Of a stretch of 64,000 bases of DNA, positions 18,211 to 26,813 are shown piece by piece; the first letter of the stretch is position 1, and every line of letters begins with the position of its first letter. A program made the position numbers and the translations under genes. Below the pieces are notes generated by a model that was not told the DNA's origin, ran no database searches, and saw nothing but the letters and a program-made list of their open reading frames with translations. The stretch is from Mesorhizobium loti CJ3sym (lineage in GTDB: Bacteria; Pseudomonadota; Alphaproteobacteria; Rhizobiales; Rhizobiaceae), in contig NZ_AXAL01000020.1 of assembly GCF_000472785.1 (NCBI RefSeq), positions 62,001 through 126,000 of the forward strand. The letters are read 5' to 3'.

Positions 18211-19851
18211 TCAATCCTCGAACCTCGTCGGCTTCGACGAACCGCAACCGGTCGCCGGCGAACATTCGGTTGGATTTTCTTGATCGGTTGGCTGGGCGTT
18301 TCGCGCGTCAGCCAACGAGGTCAAGCCGCCGTCCACGTAGAGGGTCGAGCCGTTTACGTATGAGGCATCAGGCGAGGCCAGAAAGAACACTGCCTCGGCG
18401 ACGTCTTCGGGCTCTCCCATCCGCCCCATCGGGATGCGCCGTTTGATCGCTACGGAATCGATGCAGCCGGACTCGATCAGCTGAGCAATGTCAGGCGTAC
18501 GGATATAGCCAAGAGCGACGGTGGCCGTTCGGATGCCGACCGACCCGAGTTCGGCCGCCATGCACCGGGTCAGAATGTTCATACCCGCCCTGGACGCCCC
18601 ATAGGCATGGCGCGGCACGAAGGGCAGGAAACTATTGATCGATCCAAGATTGAGGATTACGCCGCCGGCGTCCATCGACTTGATCGCCTCGCGCGCGCAG
18701 GTGAAGGTGCCGGTGAGATTGACGTCCAGTACCCGCTCGATCTGTCGCGGGATTTCGATCCCTCGCACAAACGTATCGGCAATAGCAGCACAGTTGACGA
18801 GGATCTCGATGCGACCGAAGCGCCCCCGTATTTCCTCGAACAGGGCCACCACCTCGCTCTCGACCGCCAAGTCGGCGGATTTCGCCACGTGCCTGCCGCC
18901 CAGCAAACCAGCGAGTTCTGCCGCCCCAGCACCATCTTTATCAGCAATCACGACTGTGTCGGAGTTCGCGGCAAAGCGGCGAACGACGGCGGCGCCTATA
19001 CCGTTCGCGCCGCCCGTCACGACCACTGTGCGCGCGCCAGTTCGTTCGGCCGGCCGGAAGAGTTCGGCTCGAGGCGTCTCGTCGACCGGCGGGTGCGCGT
19101 CGCCCGGCTGGTTGAACGACATCCAACCGCCGTCGACCGTCAGCACCGATCCTGTGATGTAGCCCGTCTGTGCGCTGGCCAAAAAACGCACGGCCCGAGC
19201 GATCTCGTCGGGGCGCGCCATTCGCCCCATGGGCACGCGGCGGCGCACGGCCGCGAGGTCCATCTTGCCCGCACGTTCCAGTTCCGCCACCATCGGCGTG
19301 CGCACGTATCCTGGCGCTACCGCCGTTACGCGGATGCCGCGCGAGGCCCACTCGCATGCAAGCGATCTCGTGAGAGCGATCAAGCCTGCCTTCGAGCTGG
19401 CATAGGCGTTGCGCTTGGGATTGCCGAGCACGCCCGCCAGCGAAGCGACGTTGACAATGGCAGCGCCGGGCTGCATGCGGCTCGCCGCTTCGCCGGCCAT
19501 GATGAAAGGCCCGATCAGATTTGTTGCCAGCACGCGTCGGAAGGCCTCGAAACCGGTGTCGATAGTCGCAGCCATGGCGGGTCCTATCGCCGCGTTGTTG
19601 ACGAGAACATCGATTTTCGCGAACTGCGCTTCGATGTGGCCGTATAGGGCGACAATGTCCTCTTCTCGTGAGACATCGCATTCGAGGCCCAGATGCGGAT
19701 GGCCGAGACCGCCGGCCAGTTCAAGAACGCCGCTGCCAGGAAGGTCCACCGCAACGACGATGTCTCCATCGGCGGCAACGATCTCGACCAGCGCACGGCC
19801 GATTCCGCCTGCCGCTCCCGTTATGATGACGACCCGTCCTGCCTGCTTCAT
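18211..19851 (-). CDS. Tandem double-domain short-chain dehydrogenase/reductase (y4vI-like)
   Basis: The 546-residue protein contains two complete SDR units. Unit 1 (about 1-250) has TGAAGGIG, NNAA and YASSKAG. Unit 2 (about 275-525) has TGGANGIG, NCAA (Asn of NNAA kept only at the first position) and YGASRAG, in which the catalytic Lys of YxxxK is Arg. Unit 1 therefore looks catalytically complete and unit 2 impaired. Each ends with a VDGG segment. GGAGAGG precedes ATG at 19851. It probably oxidises or reduces the product of the neighbouring P450. Confidence 0.88.
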   Translation of the reverse strand: MKQAGRVVIITGAAGGIGRALVEIVAADGDIVVAVDLPGSGVLELAGGLGHPHLGLECDVSREEDIVALYGHIEAQFAKIDVLVNNAAIGPAMAATIDTGFEAFRRVLATNLIGPFIMAGEAASRMQPGAAIVNVASLAGVLGNPKRNAYASSKAGLIALTRSLACEWASRGIRVTAVAPGYVRTPMVAELERAGKMDLAAVRRRVPMGRMARPDEIARAVRFLASAQTGYITGSVLTVDGGWMSFNQPGDAHPPVDETPRAELFRPAERTGARTVVVTGGANGIGAAVVRRFAANSDTVVIADKDGAGAAELAGLLGGRHVAKSADLAVESEVVALFEEIRGRFGRIEILVNCAAIADTFVRGIEIPRQIERVLDVNLTGTFTCAREAIKSMDAGGVILNLGSINSFLPFVPRHAYGASRAGMNILTRCMAAELGSVGIRTATVALGYIRTPDIAQLIESGCIDSVAIKRRIPMGRMGEPEDVAEAVFFLASPDASYVNGSTLYVDGGLTSLADARNAQPTDQENPTECSPATGCGSSKPTRFED

Positions 19852-20034
19852 ATGAACCTCTCCGCAGCCAGCGTCAGAGATATCGACGCGAGTCAGCCGC
19901 AAGACCGGTCGCGGACGTCCTGGTGACGGCGAGTTTCCATACCGGGTAGACGTGTTGCGTTCCGCGACCGCTCCCGCGACGCGGCTCCGCAATTGGGAGC
20001 CTTGGAAAGCATTGTGGTGACATGCATGGCATTT

Positions 20035-20574
20035 TCATTTTGATGACGAGCTGCGGCGCTTCCTGAGCGCGTAAACCGGGTCATTGGGATGCGCTGCTCC
20101 GATCGGTTGCCGCAAGCCGAACCGTTCTGCCTCGGGGACCGCTGGTGGGGTCTGCTCTTCGATCCAATCGTAAACGACGGTCCGTTCGGCGATGCGCCAC
20201 GCCCCTTCCCTCTTCTGAAAAAGATCGCAGTAACGGCCGCAGAGAAGCACCTGGCGTGCTTCTCCGTCATTGTCTGGTCCGCGTTGCAGCGCGGTGAAAT
20301 AGCTTTCGACCACTGCCTCCGGCGGGTCGATGAATTCGATCAAGACGTTCGTGATCTGGTGGATTAAGCGCGGTCCGGTTTTGAAGAGACCAAGCGCAAA
20401 CTCAAAGAAGCCCTCGGCTGAGCCGCGATAGGCACCGTGATTGTCATGCGCATCGGGCCAATATGCACTGCGCAGCGCAGCCTCATCCGCGCGGTCTATG
20501 CCGCGGCAGTACCGATAAAGGCAGTCGCGGATCGCCTCGCGGTCGCGCAGTTCGGTGATTTTTGCCTGGCCCAT
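20035..20574 (-). CDS. SnoaL/NTF2-like protein
   Basis: The protein of about 179 residues resembles SnoaL-like small-molecule enzymes: [20 protein letters not shown] at the N-terminus, [13 protein letters not shown] in the middle and [16 protein letters not shown] toward the end. Members act as ring hydroxylase partners, cyclases, dehydratases or isomerases in a cone-shaped pocket. The start MGQAKITEL is chosen because the family begins there; the open frame runs to 20649. It lies inside the P450 cluster between the ferredoxin and SDR genes. Confidence 0.75.
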   Translation of the reverse strand: MGQAKITELRDREAIRDCLYRYCRGIDRADEAALRSAYWPDAHDNHGAYRGSAEGFFEFALGLFKTGPRLIHQITNVLIEFIDPPEAVVESYFTALQRGPDNDGEARQVLLCGRYCDLFQKREGAWRIAERTVVYDWIEEQTPPAVPEAERFGLRQPIGAAHPNDPVYALRKRRSSSSK

Positions 20575-20785
20575 CGCTCTGTCGCAAATTTGAGATTGGA
20601 AGAGGCGTTTCGTGCCTCTAGGTGCGTGCAAGGTCGAACCGATCGGCAACTGAAGAAGCCAGAACGGAGACGAACTTCACGTGTTGCGTGCGTGTCATTG
20701 AGGTCTCGACGCCGGAGAGAAGGTAGGCAGGGAAGCGGCCGGACATCTTGCTTTGCGGTGTGGGGCCACGTCTCGTCGATTCCAC

Positions 20786-21031
20786 CTAAGCTTCCCCAGT
20801 TCTTGGTTGCATGGCGGCTGGTCCGAACCGCGCTGCCGATGTGCGATCGACTTCCAGCGCACGTTCGGGGCAGGATCGCGCGCCTTGTGACGCAAGCAGT
20901 TGCTCCCCCTCCGCAACCTGAATGTCACCGGGCAGGATGTAGCCATCGTCATCAAGCTTGAAGATGTCCGGCGCTTGCGCCCAGCATCGCGCGTGACCCT
21001 GGCATTTGGCATTGTGGACGATAATGCGCAT
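20786..21031 (-). CDS. Small ferredoxin, P450 redox partner
   Basis: The 81-residue protein reads MRIIVHNAKCQGHARCWAQA and later CPERALEV, giving the C-x2-H-x2-C...C-P pattern of the 3Fe-4S/4Fe-4S ferredoxins that serve bacterial P450s (the usual first-cluster Cys is replaced by His). GGAGG lies upstream of ATG at 21031. It is 38 bases downstream of the P450 gene, so it very likely donates electrons to it. Confidence 0.87.
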   Translation of the reverse strand: MRIIVHNAKCQGHARCWAQAPDIFKLDDDGYILPGDIQVAEGEQLLASQGARSCPERALEVDRTSAARFGPAAMQPRTGEA

Positions 21032-21069
21032 AGCGCTGCCTCCATTGTCTTGGCATGGCTCGGCGATGG

Positions 21070-22287
21070 TCATGACCAGTCCAAGATCAGATTTTCGATC
21101 CCGAACACATGGCCGCCACAGGTGATGGGCGCTGTACCCTCCTTGATCCGGAAGGTCGGTATGCGCGCCAGCCACTCCTCCAGGCCAATGACAATCTCGC
21201 GCCGGGCAAGGTGTGAGCCAAGGCAACGGTGGGGACCATAGCCAAAGGCGGCGTGGCGGTTGTGCTCTCGCGCCAGATCGACCGTGTTGGGGGATTCGAA
21301 TTCCTCCGGGTCGCGATTTGCAATCATCGTGGCGCACGAAACATAGTCTCCCTTTCGGATCGGCGCGCCTTCGAAGTCGATATCTTTCGTAGCCACGCGG
21401 ATCAACTGAATGGGCGGATAGGCCCGCAGCAACTCTTCGGTTGCGAGCAGGATGCGGTCCGGTTCGCTGCGCAGCAGTTCCTGATCCTTGAGGTTGCGCG
21501 CTAGATAAGCCAGGTCAAAGCCAATAGCTGCTGCGACAGTGTCAAGTCCCGCGACGAACACAAGCACGCCGATGCCACGGATCTCCCCGTCGGTTAGCCG
21601 GCGGCCTTCGATCTGTGCCTGCACGATGAAGGTCATGAGATCGTCGACCGGATCCTTGCGGCGATTGGTTGCAAGTTCATCGATGAAAGCCACAATCTTG
21701 CGGGCAGCCACAGGTCGTTCCACATCGTCGCCGTGGAGCAGATCTTTCGCCCAGCCGACAAATGTATCGAGTCCCTGATCCGGCAACCCCAGAAAGCGAA
21801 GGAAGATGCTGACAGTGAACGGAAAGGCAAAATCCTTCATGACGTCGCAGCTCGTGGCCGATGCGGTGATCCGGTCGATCAGGGCTATCGCTCGCTCACG
21901 GACAGCCGGTTCCAGTGCCGTCACCCGCTTGGGCGAAAGCAGCGGACTGAGCAGTGAGCGAAATGCGCCATGGGCCGGTGGATCGAGCTCAAGCGGGATC
22001 GTCGGCCAGGTTTCGCCCAGTATGGAGGAGAAGATGCTGCGATGGCTGGAAAAAGTTTCAGTGTCCTGCAGCACCTTACGCTGGTCTGCGGCGCGGGTGA
22101 TGACCCAGGTGCCCCGGCCATCTTGCGTGTTGTAGGGGGAATAGAAGATCGGAGGCCCGTCATGGGCGCAAGCGACGGCTGCGTGTGGATCCCCGTTGGG
22201 CGTTGGTGGCATGCCTGGCGATGTGAACAGGCTGAAGTCTCTCACCATTTCGGGCGGGACATGATCTGGAACCGGGTTGATCGCCAT
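21070..22287 (-). CDS. Cytochrome P450 (CYP127A-like, y4vG-like)
   Basis: The 405-residue soluble P450 has the I-helix oxygen motif as VFVAGLDTVAAAIGF near residue 240, the K-helix EELLR (ATEELLRAYPP) near 280, and the heme loop FGYGPHRCLGSHLARRE near 345 with the Cys ligand. It would hydroxylate an unknown hydrophobic substrate using electrons from the adjacent ferredoxin. The ATG at 22287 has AGGAG upstream. Lacking diterpene cyclases and prenyl synthases nearby, this is not the rhizobial gibberellin operon. The closest layout I recall is NGR234 y4vG-y4vJ. Confidence 0.9.
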   Translation of the reverse strand: MAINPVPDHVPPEMVRDFSLFTSPGMPPTPNGDPHAAVACAHDGPPIFYSPYNTQDGRGTWVITRAADQRKVLQDTETFSSHRSIFSSILGETWPTIPLELDPPAHGAFRSLLSPLLSPKRVTALEPAVRERAIALIDRITASATSCDVMKDFAFPFTVSIFLRFLGLPDQGLDTFVGWAKDLLHGDDVERPVAARKIVAFIDELATNRRKDPVDDLMTFIVQAQIEGRRLTDGEIRGIGVLVFVAGLDTVAAAIGFDLAYLARNLKDQELLRSEPDRILLATEELLRAYPPIQLIRVATKDIDFEGAPIRKGDYVSCATMIANRDPEEFESPNTVDLAREHNRHAAFGYGPHRCLGSHLARREIVIGLEEWLARIPTFRIKEGTAPITCGGHVFGIENLILDWS

Positions 22288-22311
22288 TGCATTTCTCCTG
22301 CCGTCTAACCA

Positions 22312-22740
22312 CTAACCAGGCCGCGCACCATGGCATCTTGGCCATCCAGCAAGCTTGTTGCCCTCTTGGCCAGACCGCTGCCTGTCCGCCAAAGAGCCGA
22401 CGAGCGAAATCGTCGGAGACGCGGCGTTTTCCAGCTTCGAACGGCGAACCGGAATGAAGCTCTTGCTCCACAGCGGTTCGGGGTCGATCATCTCTTCGAG
22501 GATATCCGCAGCGCGGCACGCGAAAGACCGGCTGGCCGCCGAAGTGCTCGCCGGTCTCCTCAAGCGCCGGCGAGAGGACAGGAGCAAGCACATTCTGGTC
22601 GAACCGTATCTGCAGGTCGATCGGTGGCCATTGGCCGGTGCCGGGCGGTTGTGACGGTGACGCCAGTCACGCCGGTCGATATTGCATTCCGCGGGCAATG
22701 CCCGTTTCGGATAGAAACTGAACTGACGCTGACCTGACAT
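22312..22740 (-). pseudogene. nifH-derived leader with short reading frame
   Basis: From ATG at 22740 the frame starts MSGQRQFSFYPKRALPAEC, which follows the NifH N-terminus ([14 protein letters not shown]) at the conserved positions before losing similarity. The frame continues 142 codons to 22312, but the rest is not NifH-like and I do not recognise it. I interpret it as a decayed nifH start carried in with the nifH promoter, now acting as the leader of the P450 operon. The short product may or may not be made. Confidence 0.65.
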
Positions 22741-22815
22741 GTCGTCTTCCTTCATTGCATTGAGCACTCACGAATGGACGCCAGTCGGTATCTCCTGCCG
22801 TCTCACATGAGAGCT

Positions 22816-22830
22816 TCAAAAGTCGTGCCA
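22816..22830 (-). promoter_or_regulatory. Sigma-54 -24/-12 promoter of the P450 cluster, nifH-type copy
   Basis: The minus strand reads TGGCACGACTTTTGA. It differs from the classic rhizobial nifH promoter (TGGCACGACTTTTGC) only in the last base of the -12 doublet, the same GA variant as at 7577-7591. Confidence 0.72.
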
Positions 22831-22921
22831 ACGGCGCGGAAAGAGCCCTGCAGGAGATTTTCTACATATCATTCAACAGCTTGAACGAATGCGCAGCCGC
22901 AAGCCTGGCGGAGCAAAGCCG

Positions 22922-22937
22922 TGTCCCGGACATGACA
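22922..22937 (-). promoter_or_regulatory. NifA upstream activator sequence of the P450 cluster
   Basis: TGT-CCCGGACATG-ACA is an exact NifA site, 91 bases from the -24 element, followed on the plus strand by an AACCCGAC block that also follows the NifA sites at 27548 and 29773. Confidence 0.75.
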
Positions 22938-23316
22938 AACCCGACGGCAAAGTCGCGGCAGCTTCAAAATGCTCCGAGAGCACAAGGCGGTCTTCCCGTC
23001 ACTTCAGGACCGTGCCCGCCTCACGCAAGCGCAGTTCAGGAAGATGGGCATGGCCAGCTTGCTAATGGACGTGCTGGCTTTTTTGTACCCGTTGTCGATT
23101 TCGAAGCGGTCTCGCGGGCGTCGGTAGGGCGAAGCGCGTGGGCCTGTCAGCCGTCTCAATCCTGAGAACGGAGGCCATAGGGACCCTCGTCAGGTTAACC
23201 CCGATCGACTCCTGTCCCTCGTTCCGAGTTTGAGCCCAGATTTTCGCTTCGAATACGAGCCACGTGTTCGCCGACCCGGCGACCCGGCGACCCTCCGGTC
23301 CGACTTCCGACATTTT
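22938..23316. other. Divergent intergenic region between P450 cluster and prxS, nothing coding identified
   Basis: About 380 bases between the two NifA sites. The open frames here are short, lack ribosome-binding sites and resemble nothing I know. Confidence 0.4.
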
Positions 23317-23332
23317 TGTCCAGCTTCGGACA
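23317..23332 (+). promoter_or_regulatory. NifA upstream activator sequence of prxS-rpoN2
   Basis: TGT-CCAGCTTCGG-ACA matches the consensus exactly. It is 164 bases before the -24 element, further than the others here but within the range over which NifA can act by DNA looping. Confidence 0.7.
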
Positions 23333-23496
23333 AAGAGGGGGCGCGGCTTGATACGCATAAACGGGATCTCCTCTGCCCAGAGCTCACGATCAGATGATTA
23401 TGGGCGCGCTCGCTCTCGGCGAAGGCACGGTCTTGGCCGCTCAAGGCAAAGAGTGTCGCTGCAAAAAACAGTGTGAACCCCCAGCCTAAAATCAAA

Positions 23497-23511
23497 TGGC
23501 ACGGCGCTTGC
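23497..23511 (+). promoter_or_regulatory. Sigma-54 -24/-12 promoter of prxS-rpoN2
   Basis: TGGCACGGCGCTTGC is a near-perfect -24/-12 element with both GG and GC doublets. The transcript would begin near 23523 and carry a leader of about 250 bases without a recognised gene before prxS. Confidence 0.82.
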
Positions 23512-23771
23512 GTCGTACTCGGCAGAACCCATCACAAGGTGGCCAGGAGTAAGACCATTGCTGACATCGCGACGCCCCGTACAAGCGCGTAGTGAAACCG
23601 TTCTCGTGCCGCCACAAATCGAGAACGCCCGTGCTCGCGAGCGGTTTTGCCATGGCTGATCCAAGGTCGACGCAAAACGCGCGGCGCTCGACCGAATTGC
23701 CGGCCGCGGTCGATGCCGTGTCAGTTTCAACCGAAAAAGCAGCGCACCAGTTTTCCTCCAGGAGCACATTG

Positions 23772-24320
23772 ATGACGGTCAAAAAAAAGGTTCCTTTTGT
23801 CACCTTTCGCACGCGTGTTCGCGATGAGTCCATCGAGGGGCCAAACCCGTACCGCTGGGAAGACAAGACATCCGACGACTATTTCAGCGGCAAGCGCATC
23901 ATCCTGTTCTCGCTGCCCGGTGCCTTCACCCCGACCTGCTCGACCTTGCAGTTGCCCGATTTCGAAATGCTCTACGACGAGTTCGAGAAGGAGGGAATTG
24001 ACGCGATCTACTGCGTTTCCGTCAACGATGCGTTCGTCATGAATGCGTGGGGCAAGGCCCTGGGGCTGAAGAAAGTCCAGCTCATACCAGACGGCTCGGG
24101 CGAATTCACCCGCAAGATGGGCATGCTGGTTGCCAAGGACAATCTCGGCTTCGGCATGCGCTCCTGGCGCTACGCTGCCGTGATCAACAATGGCGTAGTG
24201 GAGCAGTGCTTCGAGGAGAACGGTTTCTGCGACAACAGCGAGGCCGACCCCTATGGCGTATCGTCGCCGCAGAACGTCCTTGAAACGCTGAGAGCCGCCA
24301 AAGCCGTGACGGCTGCATGA
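23772..24320 (+). CDS. prxS: Symbiotic peroxiredoxin PrxS (PRX5/atypical type)
   Basis: The 182-residue thiol peroxidase has the peroxidatic Cys in LPGAFTPTCST near residue 55 and the PRX5-type segment VSVNDAFVMNAWGK near 80. It reduces hydrogen peroxide and organic peroxides in the cytoplasm. AGGAG sits 8 bases before ATG at 23772, so the longer open frame to 23592 is not used. It precedes rpoN2 by 74 bases, an arrangement known as prxS-rpoN2 in Rhizobium etli and also present as y4vD in NGR234. The NifA site and -24/-12 promoter upstream predict bacteroid expression. Confidence 0.92.
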   Translation: MTVKKKVPFVTFRTRVRDESIEGPNPYRWEDKTSDDYFSGKRIILFSLPGAFTPTCSTLQLPDFEMLYDEFEKEGIDAIYCVSVNDAFVMNAWGKALGLKKVQLIPDGSGEFTRKMGMLVAKDNLGFGMRSWRYAAVINNGVVEQCFEENGFCDNSEADPYGVSSPQNVLETLRAAKAVTAA

Positions 24321-24394
24321 TCTAGACGAGTCAACGTCTCGAAAATCCCCTTGCACAAGGCGAAGGGTCGCTCGGTAGGAGTTTCACGCTAACC

Positions 24395-25849
24395 ATGGAG
24401 TCCTCAGCAAGCCTGCTTCAGCGTCAGAAGCAATCGTTGGTTTTGACGCCGCAAATGATGGAATCCATTCGCCTGTTGCAACTGGCGCATCCCGAACTGC
24501 ATCAGTTCGTCGAGCAGGAAATCGAGAAGAACCCCTTTCTGGAACGGGCATCAAACCGGGCGCCGAAGGACATTCCGTCGATTTCGGCCGGGAAGCCGCG
24601 CATCGGGCCGACCACGGGCGGAATATCGGATCAGGCCTCGCAGTGGAAATCAATCCGCGGCAAAAACAATGTCCAACCGGGGGGAAACCATGCGTTCGAA
24701 GATACCTGGACGTCCATCGAAACATTGCACGACCATGTCGCTCGTCAGATCGCTCTCAGCGCATTCGCGCCGCTGGAGCGGCGAATAGCTGGCGAGCTTG
24801 CCGGTCATCTGGAAGACACCGGATACCTTCCGGTGAACCTTGCGGAACTGGCCCGCAGCCTGAATGTCCGGGAGGCTGTTGTGGAACGGGTTCTCGGAAC
24901 CTTGCAGCAGTTCGATCCACCGGGTATTTTTGCGCGAACTCTCAGCGAATGCCTTGAGATACAATTGCGGCAGCTAGACAGATTCGACCCGGCAATGGCA
25001 GCGCTGGTCGCCAATCTTGAAGCGCTGGCGCGACGCGATTTTCAATCATTGAAGCGCCATTGCGGTGTCGATGAAGACGACCTTCTCGACATGTTGCACG
25101 AAATCCGCGCGCTCGATCCCAAGCCTGGAAATCGATTCCAATCCGGAGGGCCTGAATCGATCATTCCCGACGTCTTGGTCCAGCCCTCTCCCGGAGGTGG
25201 GTGGCAAATCGAACTCAATCCAGACACGCTGCCCAGGCTGCTGATGAACCAAAACTATTTTGCCCAGGTCTCCCGCCTAAGCGCCCAAAATTCGAAAGAC
25301 CAGTCATTTCTCAACGAATGCCTCCAAAACGCGAACTGGCTAATCCGCAGCCTTGATCAGCGCGCCAAGACGATCCTCAAGGTAGCGGCTGAAATCATCC
25401 GCCAGCAGGACGCCTTTTTTGAACATGGGGTCGCCCACCTGCGGCCTCTCAATCTCAGGACTGTCGCGGATGCGATCAACGTGCACCAGTCGACGGTAAG
25501 CCGGGTAACGTCGAACAAGTACATGCTGACCCCGCGCGGCGTGTTCGAACTGAAGTATTTTTTCACTGTCGCGATCGGCTCCTCCGAAGGCGGCGACGCG
25601 TACTCCGCCGAAGCTGTGCGCCATCAAATCAAGGCGATGGTTGCCGTGGAATTGCCCGACGAAGTGCTTTCCGACGACGACATCGCCACGCGGCTCAAGG
25701 AAACCGGGATCGACATTGCTCGCCGCACCGTTGCGAAATATCGTGAGGCGCTGAACATCCCGTCCTCCGCGCGACGTCGCCGGGAAAAGCGCGTGCGGCT
25801 TCGATGCCAATCAAGCCCGGACGGCGGCGGCGACGAAAGCAGCTCTTAA
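24395..25849 (+). CDS. rpoN2: RNA polymerase sigma-54 factor, symbiotic copy
   Basis: The 484-residue protein has the three RpoN parts: the Gln/Leu-rich region I (LLQRQKQSLVLTPQMMESIR at the start), a core-binding region (about 100-300), and the C-terminal DNA-binding domain with the RpoN box ARRTVAKYREAL near residue 455. It directs polymerase to the -24/-12 promoters listed here. Being downstream of a -24/-12 promoter itself, its expression should be self-reinforcing once NifA is active. Its stop codon overlaps the stop of the convergent nifQ gene. Confidence 0.95.
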   Translation: MESSASLLQRQKQSLVLTPQMMESIRLLQLAHPELHQFVEQEIEKNPFLERASNRAPKDIPSISAGKPRIGPTTGGISDQASQWKSIRGKNNVQPGGNHAFEDTWTSIETLHDHVARQIALSAFAPLERRIAGELAGHLEDTGYLPVNLAELARSLNVREAVVERVLGTLQQFDPPGIFARTLSECLEIQLRQLDRFDPAMAALVANLEALARRDFQSLKRHCGVDEDDLLDMLHEIRALDPKPGNRFQSGGPESIIPDVLVQPSPGGGWQIELNPDTLPRLLMNQNYFAQVSRLSAQNSKDQSFLNECLQNANWLIRSLDQRAKTILKVAAEIIRQQDAFFEHGVAHLRPLNLRTVADAINVHQSTVSRVTSNKYMLTPRGVFELKYFFTVAIGSSEGGDAYSAEAVRHQIKAMVAVELPDEVLSDDDIATRLKETGIDIARRTVAKYREALNIPSSARRRREKRVRLRCQSSPDGGGDESSS

Positions 25850-26499
25850 TCCAAAGCGAACCCGTTCTTGATCCGTGCCAAATGGCTTTCGCCTTCCTCC
25901 GGGCCAAAACAGCTTTCGAAATCGCCGCATTCCTGACAACTGGGCGCGGTGCATAGCGAAAAGCCTTCAGCCTCGCAGAGCTTACGATAGAAATACTTCT
26001 TCCATTTCATGTTTTTGGTGTTGCCGGCCGCCAGCGCCGGGAAATGCCTGGCCATTAAGCGGCTGAGTTCGGCCCGATTGAAAAGGCCAAGGTCCTGCCA
26101 CAGATGGTCATTGCGCAAACTGCGCCTGGCGATGATCTTGGCGAAGAGGGTGCTCGCCGGATCGCCTGGTCTGGCATGCCCAATAAGCAAGCCGCGCAGA
26201 AGCCCTTCCTCCATATCCGGCTCGGGATCGGTCAGCTTTTCCAGCGCGAAGGCGTTGACGGGAACAGCCGGGAAATAGCGTGTCATGACATCTCGCAGGT
26301 CGGCACGCGAAAGGCCGGTTGCTTCGGTCGCGGTCGCCTTGCCGGCCTCGACCTCCTCGAACGCGAGGTAGAAAACACAGGCAAGCACATGCCGGTCGAA
26401 CGCCGCCGCCTGGTCTGTCGGCGGCCATTGGCTGGTGCTGAAACAGCCACGGTGATGGGCGAATGTGGCGCCGTTCTGCTGGTCTTGTCCCCAGCTCAT
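25846..26499 (-). CDS. nifQ: Molybdenum-delivery protein NifQ
   Basis: The 217-residue protein ends with the NifQ cluster-binding motif C-x4-C-x2-C-x5-C (in CTAPSCQECGDFESCFG, near residue 185), which holds a [Mo-Fe-S] cluster that donates molybdenum to NifEN/NifH for FeMo-cofactor synthesis. WKKYFYRKLCEAEG just before it is also typical. The start overlaps the fdxB stop (ATGA). The stop overlaps the rpoN2 stop on the other strand by 4 bases. Confidence 0.93.
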   Translation of the reverse strand: MSWGQDQQNGATFAHHRGCFSTSQWPPTDQAAAFDRHVLACVFYLAFEEVEAGKATATEATGLSRADLRDVMTRYFPAVPVNAFALEKLTDPEPDMEEGLLRGLLIGHARPGDPASTLFAKIIARRSLRNDHLWQDLGLFNRAELSRLMARHFPALAAGNTKNMKWKKYFYRKLCEAEGFSLCTAPSCQECGDFESCFGPEEGESHLARIKNGFALD

Positions 26500-26813
26500 G
26501 CAGCAAGCTTGTCGGCCGCAAGGTGGGTCTGGCAGTTCTTCGGGCAGACGCGGCCGCAGGCGCCGCAGCCGATGCAGCGGCCGGCATGGTCGACGATCAT
26601 GACCATGCGGTTGAGCTCGCCGTCGAAGTCGTCGTCCTCGCCCGCGCAGATGCCGAGGATTTCGCCTGCGTCATCGACGCCATGAAGGTGCATGACCTCG
26701 CGCGAGCAGACCTTGAAGCAGCGGCCGCAGCCGATGCAGGTCGCGCCATCGATCGCCGTCAGATAGTGCGGCGTCCAGGGAGAGCCGTCGCGGGTGACGA
26801 AAGCGCCCGTCAT
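26496..26813 (-). CDS. fdxB: nif-specific ferredoxin III
   Basis: The 105-residue protein has two 4Fe-4S motifs, CIGCGRCFKVC near residue 23 and CIGCGACGRVCPKNC near 80, separated by an insertion characteristic of FdxB in nifENX operons. It is thought to donate electrons during FeMo-cofactor assembly. It overlaps both neighbours (DUF683 gene upstream and nifQ downstream) by 4 bases, indicating one tightly coupled operon. Confidence 0.93.
   Translation of the reverse strand: MTGAFVTRDGSPWTPHYLTAIDGATCIGCGRCFKVCSREVMHLHGVDDAGEILGICAGEDDDFDGELNRMVMIVDHAGRCIGCGACGRVCPKNCQTHLAADKLAA

Noticed and set aside
18607-19681. Long open frames opposite or shifted to the double SDR gene (346 and 246 codons)
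   Set aside because: They are shadows of high-GC coding sequence, with no ribosome-binding sites and no family resemblance.
16917-22287. Treating the P450 cluster as the rhizobial gibberellin operon
   Set aside because: Only one P450 is present and there is no geranylgeranyl synthase, copalyl synthase or kaurene synthase gene nearby.
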